From NCBI GenBank assembly GCA_964235605.1, contig CAXSCR010000017.1:1-64000 (forward strand): a stretch of DNA of 64,000 bases, given 5' to 3'. Below are positions 48,723 to 56,820 of the stretch, piece after piece. Source of the DNA: DATCRE01 sp964235605. Its GTDB lineage: Bacteria; Bacteroidota; Bacteroidia; Cytophagales; Cyclobacteriaceae. The notes beneath the pieces were generated by a model, which saw only the letters and a program-made list of their open reading frames with translations, did no database searches and had not been told where the DNA came from. The position numbers and the translations under genes were made by a program. Each line of letters starts with the position of its first letter. The stretch's first letter is position 1.

Positions 48723-49175
48723 ATGGATAGAGTTACCCATAAAACACTTAATAAGGAATTGAAAGAAGTAACTAGGTTGGTTATAATTTCTAATAAAAAT
48801 GATTACGAAGTCAGACTCTTTACCAAAGAAACAACCAAAAAATACAAGAAGCTTTACAAACAACTAAACAATCTAATGGATTCGCGTAGCCTTGAGCTCG
48901 CTGAAATAAAACGATTACCAAAAAGACTCCCAAACTTACCGAGAAATTTTGAATCAATTATGGTGGTAACTAGCGTTGTGACTCCTATAATATTTTGCTA
49001 CGTTTTCTATTCATTTCAGGCAGAACTTTTCTTTTCATCCCTGTTTGGCGTTATTAGCGCGCCTATAATCCTCCTAATTTTCTTCCGGGTAAATGGAATA
49101 ACGCTGAGAAAACAATTTGAACTCATCAACAATCTCCTTGCAATCATTCTATTTCTCAAGAATCAACCAAAGTAA
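48723..49175 (+). CDS. Small membrane protein of unknown function
   Basis: A 150-residue protein with a basic N-terminal half and two hydrophobic segments (about residues 78-98 and 102-123), then a helical tail with two Leu-rich turns. It follows the T9SS cargo gene at 66 bp and is AT-rich like the small membrane gene at 36383. No family recognised; by its place and size it could be an accessory or immunity protein of the cluster. Confidence 0.5.
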   Translation: MDRVTHKTLNKELKEVTRLVIISNKNDYEVRLFTKETTKKYKKLYKQLNNLMDSRSLELAEIKRLPKRLPNLPRNFESIMVVTSVVTPIIFCYVFYSFQAELFFSSLFGVISAPIILLIFFRVNGITLRKQFELINNLLAIILFLKNQPK

Positions 49176-49276
49176 TGAACAGAGCTTGGCATCGACCAAA
49201 ATTTAATACAAAAAAGGGTCTTTTAAAGATTACATCTCACTAGATCAACCAATCGATGGAAATGATTAATAAAATC

Positions 49277-49358
49277 AAAGGTCCATTGGTACCTTTCGAT
49301 TTAGTAGCACTTACTTTAGTTTTGGTTATAATCATAAAAGTTAAAGTGAGGTGTTACT
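49277..49358. other. Two hairpin-forming inverted repeats upstream of purU
   Basis: AAAGGT / ACCTTT (49277-49296) and a longer imperfect stem from about 49303 to 49358 (AGTAGCACTTACTTTA on one side, TAAAGTGAGGTGTTACT on the other) lie in the 264-bp gap before purU. No U-tract follows, so neither is a clear terminator. A reading frame at 49256-49522 across them overlaps purU and is not credible. Confidence 0.4.
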
Positions 49359-49439
49359 TCAAAATCATAAGCATAAGGACAATCAAAAATGTTGACTGTG
49401 GCATTATAATTTTAACAGCATTCAGCATAGATTTGAATT

Positions 49440-50276
49440 ATGGACGCGAGCATACTCCTTATACATTGCCCAGACCAACCCGGCCTGGTTTACAAAATAA
49501 CACAAGTTATCTATCAGCATAAACTCAACATCATCAGCAATAGTGAATTTGTCGAAAGGAATCTTAGTCACTTTTTTATGCGCACTGAGTTTTCTGGAGA
49601 TTATAACAGGGATGCGCTTTTGAAAGAGTTGAAAGAGGCGCTTCCTGCTGAAGTATCTATAAAGCTAAATACAAAACAGAAAAGAGACATCTGCATATTA
49701 GTAACGAAAGAACATCATTGCTTAAGTGATCTTCTGGTACGTCATAGCTTTAATGAATTAGATGTTAATTTAAAATGTGTAATTAGCAATTATCAAAATC
49801 TGGAGGAGTTAGTAAGTAAGTTTAATATTCCATTTCAGTATGTAACACACGAAGGGAAAGACCGTGAGACACACGAAGCGGAAGTTCTTTCAGTAGTCAA
49901 CCAATACAATCCTGAGTTTTTGATTCTTGCAAAATACATGCGTGTGCTTTCAGCTTCTTTCGTTAAGCAATTTTCAAATCGCATTATTAATATTCACCAT
50001 TCATTTTTACCCGCATTTGTTGGGGCTAATCCTTACTTACAGGCTTATGAGCGCGGTGTTAAAATTATCGGCGCGACTGCACATTTTGTCAATGAAAATC
50101 TTGATGAAGGTCCTATTATTGCGCAGAGTGTTATACCTGTAGCGCATTCACATAGTGCAAAAGAAATGGCCTTAGCAGGACATGATGTTGAAAAGATTGT
50201 TTTAGCTAGATCACTTAAACTGGTATTGCAAGATCGCGTATTTGTCTATCGCAATAGGACAATCATTTTTGATTAA
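49440..50276 (+). CDS. purU: Formyltetrahydrofolate deformylase
   Basis: A 278-residue enzyme hydrolysing 10-formyl-THF to formate and THF, balancing one-carbon pools and feeding formate to purine synthesis. An N-terminal ACT domain (ILLIHCPDQPGLVYKITQ) is followed by the formyltransferase fold with NIHHSFLPAFVGANPY (catalytic Asn/His) and FVNENLDEGPII (catalytic Asp). Length matches PurU. It is convergent with the TPR gene, 7 bp apart. Confidence 0.95.
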   Translation: MDASILLIHCPDQPGLVYKITQVIYQHKLNIISNSEFVERNLSHFFMRTEFSGDYNRDALLKELKEALPAEVSIKLNTKQKRDICILVTKEHHCLSDLLVRHSFNELDVNLKCVISNYQNLEELVSKFNIPFQYVTHEGKDRETHEAEVLSVVNQYNPEFLILAKYMRVLSASFVKQFSNRIINIHHSFLPAFVGANPYLQAYERGVKIIGATAHFVNENLDEGPIIAQSVIPVAHSHSAKEMALAGHDVEKIVLARSLKLVLQDRVFVYRNRTIIFD

Positions 50277-50283
50277 TGCCAAC

Positions 50284-51294
50284 TTACTTACAAATACGAT
50301 CAAGTTCTTTATTCTTTACCAATTCCTTTTCAAGGGATTTTTTATAATGCATGCAGGCATTTGTGTTGTCTCTTTCTTCTAAGTATGCCTCCGCCAAATA
50401 GAAATCTATTTTCTCGATGAAGGGATCCATATCAGCCGCTTGCTTTAATAATGAAATGGCATCTTTGGCTTTATTCTCCATGATATAATAAATGCCTTTG
50501 TTTCGATATGACCATCCATTATAGGGATCGAGGCTTATACTCTGATTAATGTCTTGAAGCGCTTTGGGAATATTGTCTGTCATTAAGTAGATATAGCCGC
50601 GATTGTTTAGGAAGTAGGCATTATCAGGTGCGAGCGCCAACGCTTTGTTAATCATTTCCATGGCTTTTGTATAATTACTTTGTGCGGCTTCTAGCATGGA
50701 TAACACATTATACGCATTTGATTCATTGCCATTAAGCCTCAATGCCTCAGCTAAGTCTCTACGCGCTTGGTCATATTGCTTTTGATAGTAATGTATGGTG
50801 CCCAGGTTCACATAAACTTCTGCATTCGCAGAATCCAATGAACGCGATTTCTGAAAGCTTGTAATGGCTTTATCAAATTCTCTAGTTTGCGTAAAAATTA
50901 ACCCTTCCAGAAAGAAAACTGTGGCTGTGTCGGGCTTGGCTTTTTTTACTTTATTTAAATCAACGAGGGCATTATAAAACTCATGTAGTTCATAGTAGGT
51001 GTTTGCGCGATTAAAATAAGCCTGAACATAATCGGGTCTGCAGCTGATGGCCTGACTATAATTGGTGAGCGCCTTGCCATACTCCTTCTGCTTAAAGTTG
51101 ATGGAACCAAGGTTATTCAGTGCATCAGCGAAGCATGAATCTAATTTTAATGCGCCAGCTAAAAACTTCTCTGCCTCTTCGTAGTTCTGCCGGCCCACCA
51201 TTTCATTAGCCTGAACTAACAGTCGTTGGATACGCGTTTCTTGGCTATCTGAGCAAGCCATCAAGAAAATAAGATTATATAATATGTATCGCAT
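50284..51294 (-). CDS. TPR-repeat lipoprotein
   Basis: A 336-residue protein with a lipoprotein signal (LIFLMACSDS, Cys about residue 14) and about eight tetratricopeptide repeats with the usual W/L-G-Y-A-F-A-P spacing, such as ALNNLGSINFKQKEYGKAL and VYVNLGTIHYYQKQYDQAR. TPRs build protein-binding superhelices; partner unknown. It is divergent from the his leader, and the 88-bp interval to the leader start must hold both promoters. Confidence 0.85.
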   Translation of the reverse strand: MRYILYNLIFLMACSDSQETRIQRLLVQANEMVGRQNYEEAEKFLAGALKLDSCFADALNNLGSINFKQKEYGKALTNYSQAISCRPDYVQAYFNRANTYYELHEFYNALVDLNKVKKAKPDTATVFFLEGLIFTQTREFDKAITSFQKSRSLDSANAEVYVNLGTIHYYQKQYDQARRDLAEALRLNGNESNAYNVLSMLEAAQSNYTKAMEMINKALALAPDNAYFLNNRGYIYLMTDNIPKALQDINQSISLDPYNGWSYRNKGIYYIMENKAKDAISLLKQAADMDPFIEKIDFYLAEAYLEERDNTNACMHYKKSLEKELVKNKELDRICK

Positions 51295-51335
51295 AAGCTA
51301 ATTCAGTGTGTTTTGGCAAATTTACCAGTTGAAAT

Positions 51336-51367
51336 TTTGATTTTATGATTCTGTTCTTTTTATTCGC
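51336..51367 (+). promoter_or_regulatory. Possible his operon promoter
   Basis: TTTG (51336-51339) and TATTCGC (51361-51367), 21 nt apart, are a weak fit to the Bacteroidota -33/-7 consensus and sit just before the leader peptide. Inference only. Confidence 0.3.
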
Positions 51368-51382
51368 ACTGTAATTAGAAAA

Positions 51383-51460
51383 ATGAACAACACGATCAAC
51401 GTAACCATGCACCACCATCATCATGCAAACCACATGATGGGTGACAAGTTTATGTTTTGA
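51383..51460 (+). CDS. hisL: his operon leader peptide with five tandem His codons
   Basis: A 25-codon open frame starting ATG at 51383 with His at codons 10-14 (CAC CAC CAT CAT CAT) and 17, ending TGA at 51458-51460. The five-His run 100 bp before hisG, together with the alternative hairpins, marks it as the sensor of charged tRNA-His in an attenuator. Confidence 0.93.
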   Translation: MNNTINVTMHHHHHANHMMGDKFMF

Positions 51461-51500
51461 TTTTAAATAACCAAAGATTTCAAAAAAGGGCTTGTCACTT
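51415..51500 (+). promoter_or_regulatory. his attenuator: leader hairpin and antiterminator
   Basis: Hairpin 1:2 pairs CATCATG (51419-51425) with CATGATG (51433-51439), extendable by CACC with GGTG (51440-51443) across a 2-nt bulge. The antiterminator 2:3 pairs GTGACAAG (51441-51448) with CTTGTCAC (51491-51498), 8 bp perfect. The terminator uses the same CTTGTCAC with the following GTGATAAG. A ribosome at the leader stop codon would cover 51441-51448 and allow termination; stalling on the His codons prevents hairpin 1:2 and favours antitermination. Confidence 0.9.
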
Positions 51501-51516
51501 GTGATAAGCCTTTTTT
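51482..51516 (+). terminator. his attenuator terminator
   Basis: GGCTTGTCAC (51489-51498) pairs with GTGATAAGCC (51501-51510), with one G-U, over a 2-nt minimal loop that would open to 4 nt, followed by six T. A run of A on the 5' side extends the stem against the T tract. Confidence 0.92.
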
Positions 51517-51563
51517 ATTGTCAAAACCTTGAGGTAAAACCAGGAAGCTTTAACAAAACCTAA

Positions 51564-52424
51564 ATGAAAACGTTACTTCGAATTGCCATTCAAAAATCCG
51601 GACGCCTACAAGAAGGCTCCCTCGAACTGTTAAAAGAAAGCGGACTTTCCTTTAGCAACGGCAAAGACCAACTTAAAACGCAAGCAAGAAATTTTCCAGT
51701 GGAAGTGCTGTTCCTCCGCGATGATGACATACCACAATATGTGGAAGACAAGGTTGCTGATGTGGGAATAGTCGGTGAAAATGTTGTTGCAGAGAAACAG
51801 AAAAAAACAGAAATCATAAAGCGCCTCGATTTTGCGAAATGCAAATTATCAATCGCCGTTCCTAGATCTGAGAACTATACGGGTGTCGAGTTTCTACAAG
51901 GAAAAAATATTGCAACCTCCTACCCTAACATCGTTAAGGATTTTCTAAAAAAGAATAACATTCAGGCAGGCATCCATGAGATCAGTGGCTCTGTAGAAAT
52001 TGCTCCTGGCATCGGACTCGCAGAAGCTATCTGTGATCTTGTAAGCACGGGCAGTACGCTGTTAAGCAACGGACTAAAAGAAGTTGAAATTGTAATGCAA
52101 TCAGAAGCGGTTCTAATTGCTACACCCGGACTTGCTCCTGAAAAGCAAGCCATCCTCGACAAATTATTATTCCGTATCGAGGCCGTTAAGAAAGCAAAGA
52201 ACAATAAATACATCTTGCTCAACTGCCCCAATTCGTCAATAGCAAAAATAACCAGCGTCATTCCTGGAATGAAAAGTCCAACAATTATTCCGCTAAGCCG
52301 AGACGGTTGGTCATCCTTACATTCAGTAGTAGATGAAAATGATTTCTGGGAGAAGATAGATCTACTTAAGGAGTTTGGTGCAGAGGCAATTTTGGTAATT
52401 CCAATTGAGAAGATGATCGCGTAA
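51564..52424 (+). CDS. hisG: ATP phosphoribosyltransferase, long form
   Basis: A 286-residue enzyme for the first step of histidine synthesis (ATP + PRPP). The catalytic part has RIAIQKSGRL, the Asp-rich RDDDIPQYVEDKVADVGIVGE and the PRPP loop EAICDLVSTGSTL. The C-terminal 75 residues (from about 212) form the ACT-like histidine-binding domain of HisG(L), so feedback inhibition is likely and no HisZ is needed. It starts about 100 bp after the leader peptide and 48 bp after the attenuator. Heptads follow its stop codon. Confidence 0.96.
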   Translation: MKTLLRIAIQKSGRLQEGSLELLKESGLSFSNGKDQLKTQARNFPVEVLFLRDDDIPQYVEDKVADVGIVGENVVAEKQKKTEIIKRLDFAKCKLSIAVPRSENYTGVEFLQGKNIATSYPNIVKDFLKKNNIQAGIHEISGSVEIAPGIGLAEAICDLVSTGSTLLSNGLKEVEIVMQSEAVLIATPGLAPEKQAILDKLLFRIEAVKKAKNNKYILLNCPNSSIAKITSVIPGMKSPTIIPLSRDGWSSLHSVVDENDFWEKIDLLKEFGAEAILVIPIEKMIA

Positions 52425-52742
52425 TTTAAGCATTGGGCAGAATTAGGCATTGGGGATTAGGCAAGCTGGCAGCTAGAAGCTCAAAGCTAATAAGGCATTT
52501 AGGAATATAGAAATAACTAACATGGGTAAAAAATTAAGCTGAATTAAAACAACAAGATAGTAGCCCGAAGTTAGTAGCTAGCAGCTAATAAAAGCTAGCA
52601 GCTAATAAGGAATTAGGGAATATAGCAAGAACAAACATGAATAAAAGAACTCAGCTAAATTAAAAAAACAAGCTAGCAGCTCGAAGCTAGTAGCTAACAG
52701 CTAATAGAAATGCAGGCTAATTAAAAATAAATTAAAAAAGGC
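52425..52742 (+). repeat. Heptad arrays and a 115-bp tandem duplication between hisG and hisD
   Basis: Directly after the hisG stop are GCATTGG/GGCATTG/GGGATTA units, then AGCTGGC, AGCTAGA, AGCTCAA, AGCTAAT. From 52485 and again from 52600 a segment of 115 bp recurs in degenerate form, each time starting AGCTAATAAGG and ending in AGCT-type heptads (AGCTCGA, AGCTAGT, AGCTAAC, AGCTAAT near 52685-52708). No gene is present in this 318-bp gap. Confidence 0.8.
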
Positions 52743-54038
52743 ATGAACGTACATAGCAATCCTTCACAAAAAGCTTGGGCTGAATTAACGCAGCGTCCGC
52801 AGCTTTCATTGGAATTTTTGGAGAGTTCGGTTAAGAATATTCTGAATAGGGTAAGGCAATCGGGTGATTCGGGGATACGGGAGCTTACACTTCAGTTCGA
52901 TAAGATTTTTATTGATCAACTTGAAGTAACAACAGCTGAGGTAGATAAGGCGGAAGAAAGTTTATCGGAAGAATTAAAGCAGGCTATACGAACTGCTGCT
53001 GCTAATATTGAAAAATTTCATGCTGCGCAAATTCGTAATGCAGATAAAATTGAAACCATGCCGGGTGTTGTTTGCTGGCGTAAGAGTGTGGCTATTGATA
53101 AGGTTGGAATTTATATTCCTGGGGGATCGGCGCCTTTGTTTTCAACTGTTCTTATGCTAGGAGTTCCTGCTAAGCTTGCGGGTTGTAAGGAAGTAATCTT
53201 ATGTACACCTCCTGATAAATCTGGAAATATAAATGCGGCTATTTTATATGCAGCTAAGTTAACAGGCATTTCAAAAATATTTAAAGTCGGAGGAGCACAA
53301 GCAGTTGCTGCCATGGCTTATGGAACTGAAAGCATTCCCAAGGTTTATAAAATATTCGGACCCGGAAATCAATATGTAACCAAAGCCAAACAACTTATCA
53401 CGGAAGATGGTGTAGCGATAGATATGCCTGCTGGTCCATCAGAAGTGCTGGTTATGGCAGATGAAACTTCAGTGCCTTCTTTCGTTGCAGCAGACTTGCT
53501 ATCACAAGCAGAACATGGTGAAGACAGTCAAGTGATATTGGTGCTTAATAAAGAAGAATTGGTTGCTCCTATCCAGCAGGAGATTCAAAAGCAACTGGCT
53601 GCATTGCCACGTAAAGCTATTGCCGAAAGATCGTTAGCAAATAGTCGTGTCATTGTTTTTAAGGACCAACAAAATGCCATTGACTTCATCAACGAATATG
53701 CGCCTGAACACTTGATCTTAGCTATAAAAAACATGGATGCGGTTTCTGAACAAATCATAAATGCGGGTTCGGTTTTTTTAGGGAATTATTCACCTGAAGC
53801 TATTGGCGATTATGCTTCAGGAACAAATCATACACTGCCAACCAATGGATATGCAAAAGCTTTTGCAGGTGTCTCGCTAGAGAGCTTTATGAAGTCGATC
53901 ACCTTTCAACAACTCAACGCTGAAGGCATAAGAAACCTTGGTCCTGTTGTTGAGCAAATGGCTGAAGCCGAGCAGTTGATAGGTCATAAGATGGCGGTTA
54001 GTGTAAGGTTAGCTGCATTGAGTAAAGTTAATCGTTAA
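52743..54038 (+). CDS. hisD: Histidinol dehydrogenase
   Basis: A 431-residue zinc enzyme oxidising histidinol to histidine in two NAD-dependent steps. Signatures are YIPGGSAPLFSTVLMLGVPAKLAG, KVGGAQAVAAMAYG, KIFGPGNQYVTKAK, DMPAGPSEVLVMAD, LLSQAEHGEDSQ and YASGTNHTLPT. Length is normal. Its last codons and stop (GTT AAT CGT TAA) are themselves the first units of the following heptad array. Confidence 0.97.
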   Translation: MNVHSNPSQKAWAELTQRPQLSLEFLESSVKNILNRVRQSGDSGIRELTLQFDKIFIDQLEVTTAEVDKAEESLSEELKQAIRTAAANIEKFHAAQIRNADKIETMPGVVCWRKSVAIDKVGIYIPGGSAPLFSTVLMLGVPAKLAGCKEVILCTPPDKSGNINAAILYAAKLTGISKIFKVGGAQAVAAMAYGTESIPKVYKIFGPGNQYVTKAKQLITEDGVAIDMPAGPSEVLVMADETSVPSFVAADLLSQAEHGEDSQVILVLNKEELVAPIQQEIQKQLAALPRKAIAERSLANSRVIVFKDQQNAIDFINEYAPEHLILAIKNMDAVSEQIINAGSVFLGNYSPEAIGDYASGTNHTLPTNGYAKAFAGVSLESFMKSITFQQLNAEGIRNLGPVVEQMAEAEQLIGHKMAVSVRLAALSKVNR

Positions 54039-54134
54039 TAGTTAATAGTTAATCGTTAATAGTTAATCATAAATCATAAATCATAAATAATAAATAATAA
54101 ATCGTTAATCGTTAATCATAAATCATAAATCGTC
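54030..54134 (+). repeat. Heptad tandem array between hisD and hisC (about 15 units)
   Basis: Fifteen consecutive 7-bp units of the form AATCGTT, AATAGTT, AATCATA or AATAATA run without a phase break from inside the hisD 3' end to about 54134, 8 bp before the hisC start. The whole intergenic space is repeat. Confidence 0.9.
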
Positions 54135-54141
54135 ATTACTT

Positions 54142-55188
54142 ATGAGCTCGGGGGTGGATTCTTTTATAATGAAAATTACCAGGAAGAATGTTTTGAACAT
54201 GAAGCCTTATTCTTCGGCTCGTGATGAGTTTAAAGGGGAGGCTGAAGTTTATCTTGATGCTAATGAAAATCCGTATGAGTCTATATACAATCGTTATCCT
54301 GATCCTTTACAATGGGATGTTAAGAATAAACTGGCTGAATTGAAAGGGGTCAAGCCAACACAAATATTTCTTGGTAATGGAAGTGATGAGCCTATTGACT
54401 TATTGATACGTGCCTTCTGCGAGCCCAACCAGAATTCAATACTAATCACAGAACCTACTTATGGAATGTATGCAGTCTGCGCGGATGTGAATGCCGTCAA
54501 CGTTCAAAAGGTAATCTTAACATCTGATTTTGATATTGAATTAGACATGTTATTACAAGCAATTGACTCGACAACGAAGATCATTTACTTGTGTAGTCCC
54601 AATAACCCGACGGGGAATTTATTAAGTGGTGAAAAGATCATTCAGGTTCTTACGCAATTTGATGGACTCGTGGTGATTGATGAAGCATATATTGATTTTA
54701 CTGATTCAAAAAGTTTTACACAAGAATTAGCTAACTATCCTAACCTAGTCGTGCTACAAACTTTCTCTAAAGCGTGGGGCCTTGCAGGCTTGCGCATGGG
54801 TATGGCATTTGCCTCAGAAGAAATTATCAATATACTTAATAAAATAAAATATCCCTACAACATCAACGTCCAAACGCAAGCGCTTGTACTGAATGCCTTA
54901 TCAAACAATAAACAAAAAGAAAGCTGGGTAACTGAAATTGTTCAACAACGCAAGAACTTAGCAATTGCGCTACAAGGTTTATCAATGGTAGAACATGTCT
55001 ATCCCTCCGACGCAAATTTTATTTTGGTGCGCGTTAAAGATGCCGCGAAAACCTATCAACATCTCTTGGATAAGAAAATAATAACACGCGATCGTTCGAA
55101 GGTCACCTTGTGTTACAATTGCCTGCGCATTACAATAGGTACTCCTGCAGAAAATGAGAAATTAATAAGCGTATTAAAAAGCATATAG
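54142..55188 (+). CDS. hisC: Histidinol-phosphate aminotransferase
   Basis: A 348-residue class I/II PLP aminotransferase. It shows KPYSSARDEFKG and LDANENPYES near the start, the PLP Lys in TFSKAWGLAGLRMG (about residue 212) and the C-terminal LRITIGTPAENEKL. The start is either ATG 54142 or ATG 54169 (MKITRKNV), which aligns better with the family beginning; 54142 adds nine residues encoded right after the repeat array. It is 4 bp from hisB. Confidence 0.95.
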   Translation: MSSGVDSFIMKITRKNVLNMKPYSSARDEFKGEAEVYLDANENPYESIYNRYPDPLQWDVKNKLAELKGVKPTQIFLGNGSDEPIDLLIRAFCEPNQNSILITEPTYGMYAVCADVNAVNVQKVILTSDFDIELDMLLQAIDSTTKIIYLCSPNNPTGNLLSGEKIIQVLTQFDGLVVIDEAYIDFTDSKSFTQELANYPNLVVLQTFSKAWGLAGLRMGMAFASEEIINILNKIKYPYNINVQTQALVLNALSNNKQKESWVTEIVQQRKNLAIALQGLSMVEHVYPSDANFILVRVKDAAKTYQHLLDKKIITRDRSKVTLCYNCLRITIGTPAENEKLISVLKSI

Positions 55189-55192
55189 TACA

Positions 55193-56308
55193 ATGAAAAA
55201 AGTTCTATTTATAGATCGTGATGGTGTCCTCATCCTCGAACCCGCAGATGAACAGATCGATAGTCTTGAAAAACTTGCGTTCTATCCTGGTGTATTCTCG
55301 GGGCTTGGCAAAATTGCAGCTAATACTGATTATGAATTAGTGATGGTCACTAACCAAGATGGCCTTGGAACAGATAGCTTCCCTGAACCTACATTTTGGC
55401 CAGCACATAATAAACTTTTGAAGTCACTAGAGAATGAAGGTGTTAAATTCAATAACATCTGCGTTGACCGTTCCTTTGCTCGGGAGAACAAGCCAACAAG
55501 GAAACCAGGCACAGGTATGCTCACTGAATATTTAAAGGGTGATTATGATCTTAAAAATTCATTTGTAATTGGTGATCGCTTAACTGATGTCGAGCTAGCA
55601 AAAAATCTAGGTGCTAAAGGCATTCTCATTAACAATGGCAGTCTTAAAGAAAAACTAACATCACAAAACTTAGCAGAGCATTGTGCTCTAATCACAACGA
55701 GCTGGGAGGACATCTATAAATTTGTAAGCAACACACAACGAAAAGCGTACGTTACACGCACTACAAAAGAGACTGATATCCAAATAGAAGTAAATCTCGA
55801 TGGACAAGGAAAGGCAGACATAAAAACAGGACTCGCCTTCTTCGACCACATGTTAGACCAATTGGCAAGACATGGTAACACCGATCTAACAATACATGTA
55901 AAAGGTGATCTTCATATCGATGAACACCACACCATAGAAGACACAGCCTTAGCTTTAGGCGATGCTTACCTAAAAGCACTAGGTGATAAACGTGGCATCG
56001 AACGTTACGGCTTTTGTTTGCCTATGGATGATTGCCTCGCGCAAGTAGCTATTGACTTCGGCGGTAGACCGTGGCTCATGTGGGAAGCGGAGTTCAAACG
56101 TGAAAAGATCGGAGAAATGCCAACCGAAATGTTTTATCATTTCTTCAAATCATTTTCTGATACAGCCAAATGCAATCTAAACATCAAAGCAGAAGGCACC
56201 AATGAACACCATAAAATTGAAGCCATCTTTAAAGCGTTCGCTAAAACAATTAAGATGGCTGTGAAGAAGGAAGGGAATTTGTTGCCGTCGACGAAGGGAA
56301 CTCTTTGA
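55193..56308 (+). CDS. hisB: Bifunctional histidinol-phosphatase / imidazoleglycerol-phosphate dehydratase
   Basis: A 371-residue fusion. The N-terminal HAD phosphatase (about 1-165) has FIDRDGVLI (nucleophile Asp), VMVTNQDGLG and GDRLTDVELAKNLG. The C-terminal IGPD domain has GLAFFDHMLDQLARHG, DEHHTIEDTALALG, PMDDCLAQVAIDFGGR and EGTNEHHKIEAIFKA, with the metal-binding HHTIED and NEHHKIE pairs. This fused architecture is the gamma-proteobacterial type also found in many Bacteroidota. Directly after its stop codon lies the first four-helix-bundle element. Confidence 0.96.
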   Translation: MKKVLFIDRDGVLILEPADEQIDSLEKLAFYPGVFSGLGKIAANTDYELVMVTNQDGLGTDSFPEPTFWPAHNKLLKSLENEGVKFNNICVDRSFARENKPTRKPGTGMLTEYLKGDYDLKNSFVIGDRLTDVELAKNLGAKGILINNGSLKEKLTSQNLAEHCALITTSWEDIYKFVSNTQRKAYVTRTTKETDIQIEVNLDGQGKADIKTGLAFFDHMLDQLARHGNTDLTIHVKGDLHIDEHHTIEDTALALGDAYLKALGDKRGIERYGFCLPMDDCLAQVAIDFGGRPWLMWEAEFKREKIGEMPTEMFYHFFKSFSDTAKCNLNIKAEGTNEHHKIEAIFKAFAKTIKMAVKKEGNLLPSTKGTL

Positions 56309-56815
56309 TTAGGTACGAGGGACGAGGTATGAAGTACGAAGGACAATTTAGGGACGAGAACAGGTCATTAAAAGAAAGAAGAAAGGAAGGAAATAAAAGA
56401 CAATAATATCATGCAGGATTTAAAGAAGAGATATAAGTTGTTTGCTATTGAGGTGGCTGTGTTAATTCAGCAATTGCCTAAGGGTACGATTAACAGTGCT
56501 TACTCGAATCAATTGGTACGGGCTTCTAGTTCTCCTGGTACGAATTACAGATCAGCTTGCAGAGGCAAGTCAATGCCTGATTTTATTAACAAATTAAAGA
56601 TTGTAGAAGAAGAGCTTGATGAGTCTATTTACTTTTTGGAATTATTAGAACACTTTAATCCTGATTTCAAAGTTCAAATAGAAGTCTTAATTAAAGAAGC
56701 AAATGAACTCCTCGCCATTACCGTACAATCAATAAAAACGGCGCGAGCCAAAAACTACGTAAATCAATAGCAGACACCAAAACCTCGTACCTCGTAAATC
56801 GTACCTCTAACCTCA
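56306..56815 (+). mobile_element. IVS-like element 1: inverted heptad arms around a four-helix-bundle gene
   Basis: Left arm, starting at the hisB stop: GGTACGA, GGGACGA, GGTATGA, AGTACGA (about 56312-56343). Right arm, ending before the hisH start (56784-56815), is its reverse complement with few mismatches: read on the minus strand it gives AGGTACGATTTACGAGGTA. The gene 56411-56770 lies between them. In RNA the arms would pair and present the gene in a large loop, the same layout as intervening sequences in 23S rRNA genes. Mobility is inference. Confidence 0.6.
56411..56770 (+). CDS. Four-helix-bundle protein, 23S rRNA intervening-sequence (PF05635) type
   Basis: A 119-residue all-helical protein of the IVS/S23 family, related to the Avd accessory protein of diversity-generating retroelements. 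Typical marks are FAIEVAVLIQQLP, QLVRASSSPGTNYRSACRGKS, DFINKLKIVEEELDESIYFLELL and a last helix ELLAITVQSIKTARAK. No catalytic residues are known in the family; the proteins form pentamers and bind nucleic acid in Avd. Here the gene sits between hisB and hisH with no metabolic link, inside inverted heptad arms. Confidence 0.85.
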   Translation: MQDLKKRYKLFAIEVAVLIQQLPKGTINSAYSNQLVRASSSPGTNYRSACRGKSMPDFINKLKIVEEELDESIYFLELLEHFNPDFKVQIEVLIKEANELLAITVQSIKTARAKNYVNQ

Positions 56816-56820
56816 TTAAC

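Noticed and set aside
30248..49175. Prophage or integrated element
   Set aside because: No integrase, tRNA target, capsid or tail genes; proteins are of the Bacteroidota secretion/surface type.
49256..49522. 88-residue reading frame upstream of purU
   Set aside because: It overlaps the start of purU in another frame and its sequence is low complexity; purU is certain.
51411..51425. Run of His codons as a cloning-tag artefact
   Set aside because: It lies in a natural leader with matching attenuator hairpins in front of hisG.
56411..56770. Avd of a diversity-generating retroelement
   Set aside because: Same fold family, but no reverse transcriptase, template repeat or variable-repeat gene is visible in the window.
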